From Nonomuraea aurantiaca (GTDB taxonomy: Bacteria > Actinomycetota > Actinomycetes > Streptosporangiales > Streptosporangiaceae): DNA of 64,000 nt. How positions within the stretch are numbered: position 1 is the first letter of the stretch; every line of letters begins with the position of its first letter. The notes under the pieces were generated by a model. It did not search any database. It was not told where the DNA came from and saw only the letters and a program-made list of their open reading frames with translations. The stretch is from the NCBI RefSeq assembly GCF_020215705.1, contig NZ_JAIWNB010000018.1, forward strand, positions 167,588 through 231,587, read 5' to 3'. Shown piece after piece: positions 57,943-64,000 of the stretch. The position numbers and the translations under genes are program-made.

Positions 57943-59367
57943 ATGACCGACGAGTTCGACGTCATAGTGATCGGCGCCGGCCCCGCCGGCGAGAACGCCG
58001 CGGCCAGAGCCGTGCGCGGCGGTCTGACCGCCGCCATCGTGGAGGACCGCCTGGCCGGTGGCGAATGCTCCTACTGGGCCTGCATCCCGAGCAAGGCGCT
58101 GCTGCGCCCGATAGACCTGGCGGCCGAGGTGGGGCGAGTGCCCGGTATGTCGCTCGGTCCGCTCGAGGTGAGCAAGGTGCTCGCCCGGCGTGACGAGGCC
58201 GTGTCGCACTACAACGACTCGGGGCAGGTCGAGTGGATCAAGAACGTGCCCATCGAGTTCGTCCGGGGCCGGGGGCGGCTCGACGGGGTCAAGCGGGTTC
58301 TAGTGACCACGCAAGACGGGCAGGAGACCACCGAACGAGTGCTGACCGCGCGGCACGCCGTCGTGCTGGCCACCGGGAGCACCGCGCTGGTCCCCCCGGT
58401 GCCGGGGCTGGCCGAGGCGAAGCCCTGGACGAGCCACGAGGTCACGGCCGCCCAGGCGGTGCCGGAGCGGCTGGTCGTGATCGGGGGCGGGGTGGTCGCC
58501 TGTGAGATGGCCCAGGCCATGCACGGGCTCGGCGCGCGGCAGACCACGGTCCTCGTACGCGGCGGGTCGCTGCTGGCCAAGATGGAGCCGTTCGCCGGTG
58601 AGCTGCTGGCCGAGTCGTTCGCCGACGCCGGGATCGACGTGCGGACCCGCACGGACGTCCTACGCGTCGAGCGGCCGGAGCCCGGTGGCAAGGTGACCGT
58701 GCACCTGTCCGACGGTCCGCCCCTGGAGGCCGACGAGCTGCTGGTGGCCACCGGCCGGGTGCCCGCCACCGCCGGTCTCGGGCTCGAGACGGTCGGCCTG
58801 GCAGGTGGCCGGTCGGTCGAGGTGGACGACAGCATGCGGGCGACGGACGTCGAGGGCGGCTGGCTGTACGCGATCGGTGACGTCAACGGCCGCGCCCTGC
58901 TCACGCACATGGGCAAGTACCAGGCGCGGATCTGCGGCGACGTCATCGCGGCGCGCGCCAACGGGGGCGACGACACGCTTCCCGCGATGCGCGACATCGC
59001 GGACGGGTACGGGGCGCCGCAGGTGGTGTTCACCGACCCGCAGATCTGTGCGGTGGGCCTCACCGAGGCCGCCGCCCGCAAGGCCGGATTCCCGGTGCGG
59101 GTGGTCGAATACGACCTGGCCAAGGTCACGGGGGCCTACCTCCTCGGCGACGGCTATCGCGGCCGGGCCAACGCGGTCGTGGACGAGGAGCGGCGGGTGC
59201 TGCTGGGCGTCACGTTCGCCGGTTCCGCGGTGGCCGAGCTGCTGCACGCGGCGACCATCGCGGTCACCGCCGAGGTGCCGCTCGACCGGCTCTGGCACGC
59301 CGTCCCATCGTTCCCCACGGTCAGCGAGATCTGGCTCCGCCTCTTGGAGGAGGGCTTGGGCCTCTGA
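57943..59367 (+). CDS. Pyridine nucleotide-disulfide oxidoreductase (Lpd/MerA-like)
   Basis: 474 residues. FAD site VIVIGAGPAGENAAARA, redox disulfide C42-x4-C47 in GGECSYWACIPSKALL, NAD site LVVIGGGVVACEMAQA, and second FAD motif YAIGDVNGRALLTHMGKYQ. The C-terminal interface has WHAVPSFPTVSEIW, lacking the His of the HxHPTxSE pair used by true lipoamide dehydrogenases. The electron acceptor is therefore probably not dihydrolipoamide; quinones or small disulfides are possible. GGAGAGG precedes the ATG. Confidence 0.85.
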   Translation: MTDEFDVIVIGAGPAGENAAARAVRGGLTAAIVEDRLAGGECSYWACIPSKALLRPIDLAAEVGRVPGMSLGPLEVSKVLARRDEAVSHYNDSGQVEWIKNVPIEFVRGRGRLDGVKRVLVTTQDGQETTERVLTARHAVVLATGSTALVPPVPGLAEAKPWTSHEVTAAQAVPERLVVIGGGVVACEMAQAMHGLGARQTTVLVRGGSLLAKMEPFAGELLAESFADAGIDVRTRTDVLRVERPEPGGKVTVHLSDGPPLEADELLVATGRVPATAGLGLETVGLAGGRSVEVDDSMRATDVEGGWLYAIGDVNGRALLTHMGKYQARICGDVIAARANGGDDTLPAMRDIADGYGAPQVVFTDPQICAVGLTEAAARKAGFPVRVVEYDLAKVTGAYLLGDGYRGRANAVVDEERRVLLGVTFAGSAVAELLHAATIAVTAEVPLDRLWHAVPSFPTVSEIWLRLLEEGLGL

Positions 59368-59476
59368 CGCGAGTGCCGCCGGGCGATCAGGCGCGTGCGC
59401 TGGGCGATCAGGTGCGGCTCGGCCTGACACGAGCGAGCCCGTACAGGTTGGCCGGGCGCGGGCGGGCCGGTGCGGG

Positions 59477-60496
59477 TCAGGCGGGGGCGAGGGTTTCGGC
59501 GGTGCGCCACAGGCCGGGTAGCGCGTCCAGTACGCGCTGCCCGCGCCGCCGCCGGTCCGCGGACGTCTCGGCGCCGAGGTCCGCCAGCAACGCGCGGAAC
59601 CCCTCCTCGTAGGGCGCCGTGGGCGCCCCCGCCAGCGACAGCTTCTTCAGGCACCGGGCGTACGTCGCCACCAGCCAGAACACCGCCTCCCGGTGCAGGC
59701 CGCGCGCGATGAGCTCCCGGCTGCCGTCGATCGACAGCGGCCGGGCCGCCTCGCTGATGTCCGACGAGAACGGGTACGACGCGGCCCGGACGTCCTTGGC
59801 CGCGTCGAACACCCGTTCCAGCACATCCAGGTGCCCCGCCACGCGCGCCGCCCCCAGCCCGCCGCACCCGAGCAGCTCCAGCAGCGCCTCGTGCCGGTCG
59901 AGCATCCCGTGTACGGCCAGCAGCTCCCGCACGGCCTCGTAGCGGCGGCGGACGGTGGGGTTGCGCAGCCCGGCCACGAGCAGCACATGGGTCGTGACCC
60001 CGGTGCCGAACAGCCACGACATCACCTGGCCGACCGGCGCCGCCGCCTCGTCCGCACCGGCGATCCCGCGGCGCACCACGTCCATCGCCGCGCCGCACCG
60101 CCGCAGCACCCGCCGCCGGTCTGCGAACTCGCGGGCCACCACCTCGTGCAGCGCGGCCAGCCGCCCGCCCGGATCGGCCAGCACCCCGGGCAGGTGGAAG
60201 CTGCCCGCCAGGTGGTAGTCGCCCAGGACGTCCTCCGCCGACGCCAGCCGCTCGCCCGACATATACGAAATTTCCAGCAAGACGCCTTCGTACCGCAGCT
60301 TGCCGGGCTTGACGGACGGCTCCGCGGCGTCCAGCACCACCATCACGTCCACATCGGAGCTGGTGGCCAGGACCGCGTCCGCCGGCGACCACAACACCGA
60401 GCCGGTCAGGAACGCCCCGCCGAAGCCGGGCAGCCCGGAGCCCACCTCGGCCACCCACCGCCGCGCGATCTCCCTGGCCACCCGGATCCGCGTCAC
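59477..60496 (-). CDS. Nucleotidyltransferase-domain protein
   Basis: 339 residues, GTG start. The N-terminal Pol-beta-type motif is clear: FLTGSVLWSPADAVLATSSDVDVMVVLD has the GS and the DxD metal pair, although about 14 residues separate them. The remaining ~230 residues are helical and may select a small-molecule or RNA acceptor (compare aminoglycoside-type nucleotidyltransferases). No antibiotic cluster is nearby. It starts 13 bp after the desaturase stop on the same strand, so the two may share a transcript. Confidence 0.7.
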   Translation of the reverse strand: MTRIRVAREIARRWVAEVGSGLPGFGGAFLTGSVLWSPADAVLATSSDVDVMVVLDAAEPSVKPGKLRYEGVLLEISYMSGERLASAEDVLGDYHLAGSFHLPGVLADPGGRLAALHEVVAREFADRRRVLRRCGAAMDVVRRGIAGADEAAAPVGQVMSWLFGTGVTTHVLLVAGLRNPTVRRRYEAVRELLAVHGMLDRHEALLELLGCGGLGAARVAGHLDVLERVFDAAKDVRAASYPFSSDISEAARPLSIDGSRELIARGLHREAVFWLVATYARCLKKLSLAGAPTAPYEEGFRALLADLGAETSADRRRRGQRVLDALPGLWRTAETLAPA

Positions 60497-60509
60497 CGCC
60501 CGGCGCGCC

Positions 60510-61571
60510 TCAGCCCCGGCGAGCGCGCAGCGGCGCGCCCACCTCGTGCAGGTGCTTCATCGCCTGGCCCCAGGAGGCCAGCAGCCCGCACTCCACGTAC
60601 GCCACCCCCAGCGACTCGCAGTGCTCCCGCACCAGCGGTTGCGCCTTGCGCAGGTTGGGGGTCGGCATGCCGGGGAACAGGTGGTGCTCGATCTGGTAGT
60701 TGAGGCCGCCCAGCGCCGTGTTGACCACGCGTCCGCCGCGCACGTTCCGGGAGGTGAGCACCTGGCGGCGCAGGAAGTCCAGCTCATCCTCGGCGGTGAG
60801 GACCGGCATGCCCTTGTGGTTGGGGGCGAACGTGCACCCCAGGTAGACGCCGAAGAACGCCTGGTGCACCAGCAGGAAGACCACTGCCTTGCCCACCGGC
60901 AGGACCGCGAACACGCCGCCCAGGTAGATGACGAAGTGCGCGAGCAGCAGCAGCCCTTCGGCCATCCGGTTCTTGAGGGAATCGCGGCGCAGCGCCCGGA
61001 CGCTGGAGATGTGCAGGTTGAGCCCCTCCAGCGTCAGCAGCGGGAAGAACAGGAACGCCTGCCAGCGGCCGATGAGCCTGGGCAGTCCCCGGCTGGCCTC
61101 GGCCTGCTTGATCGACCAGAGCAGGACGTCGGGCGCGACGTCGGGGTCGTGGTCCTCGTGGTTGGGGTTGGCGTGGTGGCGCGTGTGCTTGTCCTGCCAC
61201 CACCCGTAGCTGAGCCCGATGCCGAGGTTGCCGACGAGCAGTCCCGCGATCGCGCTGTTACGCCGGGACGGGAACACCTGCCCGTGGGCCAGGTCGTGGG
61301 CGAGCAGGGCCACCTGGCCGAACGTCACCGCCTGGAACACCGCGACCAGAATCTGCCACCACGAGTCGCCGACCAGGGCGAACGCCACCCAGCCCGCCGC
61401 GAAGAGGCCCGTCACCACGCTGATCCGCGTGGCGTAGTAGACGGGTCGCCGTTCCATGAGGCCTGCCTGGGCCACCCGGCGTGACAGGCGGGCGAAGTCG
61501 CTCCCCCTCTCTTCCGATGCCGATGCCGATGCCGAGGCCGTGGCGGCGCGAGTAGTGCTCACGTCAGTCAC
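60510..61571 (-). CDS. Membrane fatty acid desaturase
   Basis: 353 residues. The three histidine boxes of the acyl-lipid/acyl-CoA desaturases are intact: H92DLAH96, H129TRHH133 and QIEHH (about 297-301), with hydrophobic helices around 50-85, 105-125 and 205-240. It introduces a double bond using a di-iron centre and needs an electron donor not encoded here. The Ala/Ser-rich N-terminus comes from GATGCC hexamer repeats. GGAGA precedes the GTG start; a strong 22-bp palindrome lies about 95 bp upstream. Confidence 0.88.
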   Translation of the reverse strand: MTDVSTTRAATASASASASEERGSDFARLSRRVAQAGLMERRPVYYATRISVVTGLFAAGWVAFALVGDSWWQILVAVFQAVTFGQVALLAHDLAHGQVFPSRRNSAIAGLLVGNLGIGLSYGWWQDKHTRHHANPNHEDHDPDVAPDVLLWSIKQAEASRGLPRLIGRWQAFLFFPLLTLEGLNLHISSVRALRRDSLKNRMAEGLLLLAHFVIYLGGVFAVLPVGKAVVFLLVHQAFFGVYLGCTFAPNHKGMPVLTAEDELDFLRRQVLTSRNVRGGRVVNTALGGLNYQIEHHLFPGMPTPNLRKAQPLVREHCESLGVAYVECGLLASWGQAMKHLHEVGAPLRARRG

Positions 61572-61664
61572 AGATTCTCCGATGCTCCAGACTCGATTCC
61601 CGATCGTTCACCATCAGCATTTCGGGATAACCGTGATCGCGAAGTCCTGCTGTCACCCGTCTTC

Positions 61665-61686
61665 GAGGTAGGGCTGGCCCTACCTC
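61665..61686. promoter_or_regulatory. Strong palindrome between the ackA 3' end and the desaturase promoter
   Basis: GAGGTAGGGC and GCCCTACCTC, perfect 10-bp arms around TG. It could be an operator for the desaturase or a terminator for ackA, but its distance from both leaves the role open. Confidence 0.45.
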
Positions 61687-61857
61687 TCGGAACCGGTCGA
61701 GGTCAGAGGATACGCTCTGTGGCCGCGACGGGTTCCGCTCTGCGGGAGTTCGGCGAGCGTGTCGCGGCGCACCGGCGGGAGCGGCACGTCCCCTGCTGCC
61801 CGGAGGATGACCGCCGGCTGGACGGCGAATGCGGAGAAAAGCCCCCGCCTCCGCCGG

Positions 61858-63045
61858 TCACACGTGGATCAGCGCGAGTGTCTGCCGGGCGATCTCCCAT
61901 TCCTCGTCGGTGGGCACGACCAGCACGGCCACCTCCGACTCCGGCGTGGACACCCGCCGCTCGCCCGTCTCGTCGGCCTCGTTGCGCGTGGGGTCGAGGG
62001 CGATGCCGAGGCGGTGCAGCCCGTCCAGCGCGGCGGCCCGGGTGGCCGGGTCGTGCTCGCCGACGCCGCCCGTGAAGACGATCGCGTCCACCCGGCCGAG
62101 CAGCGCGTAGTAGGCCCCGATGTACTTCTTGATCCGGCGGCTGTAGATGTCCAGCGCGAGCCGCGCCCGCTCGTCGCCTTCGCGGGCCCGTCGCCGTACC
62201 TCGCGCATGTCGCCGGTGCCGGCGAGCGCGAGCAGACCGCTCCGGCGCGACAGCTCCTCCTCCGCCCGCACGATGTCCATCCCGCCCGCGCGGGCCAGGT
62301 AGCCGGTCAGCGCCGGGTCCACGTCCCCTGAGCGGGTGCCCATGACCAGCCCCTCCAGCGGCGTGAGCCCCATGGAGGTGTCGACGCTGCGGCCGCCCTC
62401 GATCGCGGTCGCGCTCGCGCCGTTGCCGAGGTGCAGCACGATCAGGTTCGTCCGCGCCGGATCGCGATCCAGCAGCTCGGCGGCCCGCGCCGACACGTAC
62501 GCGCAGGAGGTGCCGTGGAAGCCGTAGCGCCGCACGCCCAGCCGGTCATGCCAGTCGCGGGGCACGGCGTAGGTGTACGCCTCGGGCGGCAGCGTCCGGT
62601 GGAAGGCGGTGTCGAACACCGCCACCTGCGGCACATCGGGAAAGGCCTCGCGGGCCACCCGGATGCCGGTGAGGTTCACCGGATTGTGCAGGGGCGCGAG
62701 CGGTGAGAGGTCCTCGATGGCGCTGATCACGCCGTCGTCCACCAGCACCGCCTCCTGGAAGCGGGTCCCGCCGTGCACGACCCGATGCCCCACCGCCACC
62801 GGTTTCAGCGCGGGCCCCGCCTCGTCGAAGGCGGCCAGCATGGAGGCCAGCCCCGCCGCGTGGTCGCCGAAGCGCTCCTTCCGCTCGTAGGGCGGGTCGT
62901 CCCCGGTGCGGTGGATCAACCGGCCCTCCTTGTCGCCGATCCGCTCCACCAGCCCCCTGGCCGGCCGCTCGCGCGACTCGACGTCCACCAGCTCGTACTT
63001 GATGGAGGAGGAGCCGGTGTTCAGGACGAGAATCTGTCCGGCCAT
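61858..63045 (-). CDS. ackA: Acetate kinase
   Basis: 395 residues. LVLNTGSSSIKYEL (phosphate-binding start), VGHRVVHGG, FDTAFHRTLP, RYGFHGTS and TGGVGEHDPATRAA are the ASKHA acetate kinase signatures. It interconverts acetyl phosphate + ADP and acetate + ATP. The ATG at 63045 has GGGAG seven bases upstream, and its first 25 bp overlap the phosphoketolase 3' end. The pair converts xylulose- or fructose-phosphate to acetyl phosphate and then to ATP and acetate. Confidence 0.95.
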   Translation of the reverse strand: MAGQILVLNTGSSSIKYELVDVESRERPARGLVERIGDKEGRLIHRTGDDPPYERKERFGDHAAGLASMLAAFDEAGPALKPVAVGHRVVHGGTRFQEAVLVDDGVISAIEDLSPLAPLHNPVNLTGIRVAREAFPDVPQVAVFDTAFHRTLPPEAYTYAVPRDWHDRLGVRRYGFHGTSCAYVSARAAELLDRDPARTNLIVLHLGNGASATAIEGGRSVDTSMGLTPLEGLVMGTRSGDVDPALTGYLARAGGMDIVRAEEELSRRSGLLALAGTGDMREVRRRAREGDERARLALDIYSRRIKKYIGAYYALLGRVDAIVFTGGVGEHDPATRAAALDGLHRLGIALDPTRNEADETGERRVSTPESEVAVLVVPTDEEWEIARQTLALIHV

Positions 63046-64000
63046 GTCCACTCCCGGATCTCGGGCGCGTCCTCGCCGTGCTCACGGGTGTGGGCGCGGG
63101 CGCGCAGGCGGGCGTCGGTCATCCGCTGGCGGAGGTGGGCCTGGGCGGAGCCGAGTCCCGGGGTGCGGTCGATGACGTCGGTGACCAGATGGTAGCGGTC
63201 GATGTCGTTGAGCATGGCCATGTCGAAGGGTGTGGTGGTGGTGCCCTCCTCCTTGTAGCCGCGGACGTGCAGGTGGGCGTGGCCGTGGCGGCGGTAGGTG
63301 AGGCGGTGGATGAGCGCGGGATAGCCGTGGAAGTTGAAGATGACGGGCTTGTCGGTGGTGAACAGGGTGTCGTATTCGTTGTCCGGGAGGCCGTGCGGGT
63401 GCTCCGACGGCGGTTGCAGGCGCATCAGGTCGACGACGTTGATGACGCGGACGCGTAGTTCGGGCAGGTGCTCGCGGAGCAGGGCGGTGGCGGCCAGGGT
63501 TTCCAGGGTGGGGATGTCACCGGCGCAGGCGAGCACGACGTCGGGGTCGGTGCCCTCGTCGGTGGAGGCCCAGGGCAGGATGCCCAGGCCGCGGGTGCAG
63601 TGGGCGATGGCCTGGTCCATGGTGAACAGGTCCAGGATCGGCTGCTTGCCGGCCACGATGACGTTGACGTAGTCGCGTGAGCGCAGGCAGTGGTCGCCGA
63701 CCGACAGCAGGGTGTTGGCGTCGGGCGGCAGGTAGAGGCGCACCACGGACGCCTTCTTGTTGATCACGACGTCCAGGAAGCCGGGGTCTTGGTGGGAGAA
63801 GCCGTTGTGGTCCTGGCGCCAGACGTGTGAGGACAGCAGGTAGGTGAGCGAGGCGACGGGCCGCCGCCAGGGGATCTTCTGGGAGGACTCCAGCCATTTG
63901 GCGTGCTGGTTGAACATGGCGTCGATGATGTGGATGAACGCCTCGTAGCAGTTGAACAGGCCGTGCCGCCCGGTCAGCAGGTAGCCCTCCAGCCAGCCCT
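63021..64000 (-). CDS. Phosphoketolase, C-terminal ~326 residues (5' end outside window)
   Basis: The minus-strand frame is open to the window edge. GYLLTGRHGLFNCYEAF is the phosphoketolase signature region, and SHVWRQDHNGFSHQDPGF, VYLPPDANTLL, KQPILDLFT, PDVVLACAGD and HLHVRGYKEEGTTTTPFDM follow in family order. The ThDP enzyme splits xylulose 5-phosphate and/or fructose 6-phosphate with phosphate to acetyl phosphate. The N-terminal cofactor domain lies beyond 64000. It is directly coupled to ackA by a 25-bp overlap. Confidence 0.93.
   Translation of the reverse strand, partial: GWLEGYLLTGRHGLFNCYEAFIHIIDAMFNQHAKWLESSQKIPWRRPVASLTYLLSSHVWRQDHNGFSHQDPGFLDVVINKKASVVRLYLPPDANTLLSVGDHCLRSRDYVNVIVAGKQPILDLFTMDQAIAHCTRGLGILPWASTDEGTDPDVVLACAGDIPTLETLAATALLREHLPELRVRVINVVDLMRLQPPSEHPHGLPDNEYDTLFTTDKPVIFNFHGYPALIHRLTYRRHGHAHLHVRGYKEEGTTTTPFDMAMLNDIDRYHLVTDVIDRTPGLGSAQAHLRQRMTDARLRARAHTREHGEDAPEIREWTWPDRFSS

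Noticed and set aside
61719..62075. Plus-strand ORF opposite the ackA 3' end, beginning VAATGSALREFGERV
   Set aside because: It overlaps about 220 bp of a certain gene and becomes a Pro/Arg-rich shadow. Only the first ~45 codons lie outside ackA, and they show no recognisable domain.
1..64000. Search by eye for tRNA, rRNA, riboswitch and CRISPR signals
   Set aside because: None of the intergenic gaps showed a cloverleaf, a conserved aptamer or a repeat-spacer pattern. A covariance-model scan would be needed to exclude small RNAs.

Overview
The window is high-GC DNA (GC-rich third codon positions, many GTG starts, AAGGAG-type ribosome binding sites, ATGA/GTGA stop-start overlaps). Together with an actinomycete-type SigE sigma gene, a Thermobifida-like AA10 LPMO, a GH75 chitosanase and CebR-like operators, this points to a mycelial soil actinomycete. 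A Streptosporangiales relative such as Nonomuraea is my guess and was not tested. About 60 genes are supported, two of them cut by the window edges. I saw no rRNA, tRNA, CRISPR array, intact insertion sequence or prophage.

Layout. 1-8.5 kb: two acyl-CoA ligases, a secreted M6-like metalloprotease, a luciferase-like oxidoreductase, a SigE-type sigma gene lacking region 4 coupled to a membrane protein, a class III nucleotide cyclase and a GntR/FCD repressor. 8.6-17.4 kb: one tightly overlapping operon for a Dpp/Opp-type ABC importer, an M20 amidohydrolase, a P1 (DmpA-type) peptidase and an aldehyde dehydrogenase. A 15-bp palindrome in its promoter recurs before an SDR gene at 19.4 kb, which defines a small candidate regulon. 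17.6-24.7 kb: ABM/TetR pair, SDR, membrane protein, a Tat-exported TPR protein with a retropepsin-like fold that has lost its catalytic Asp, an amino-acid permease, a GNAT enzyme and several gene remnants. 24.7-30.3 kb: a 1339-residue secreted repeat protein of unknown function and an odd alpha/beta hydrolase.

30.3-48.7 kb is rich in carbohydrate functions: GH75 chitosanase with two CBMs, an acetyl xylan esterase-like enzyme, KduI/KduD/IclR divergent from an LctP-type permease, a soluble sugar dehydrogenase, GH3 with FN3 and CBM2, and an LPMO. The GH3/LPMO intergenic region carries two GAGCGCTC (CebR-like) and two GAAACTTTC palindromes, so the two genes are probably co-regulated by plant-polymer-sensing repressors. 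Between these lie a PCMT-like methyltransferase, TetR, CopC, Nudix and pentapeptide-repeat genes.

49-64 kb: a 2048-residue secreted RHS/YD-repeat protein with an unassigned C-terminus and no adjacent immunity gene, an NAD(P)-binding/MarR/SnoaL-like set, a flavoprotein disulfide oxidoreductase, a nucleotidyltransferase, a fatty acid desaturase, and acetate kinase overlapping the 3' end of phosphoketolase (the phosphoketolase-acetate kinase route).

Start codons were chosen by eye from ribosome binding sites and domain boundaries. Functional calls rest on motif recognition without database searches.
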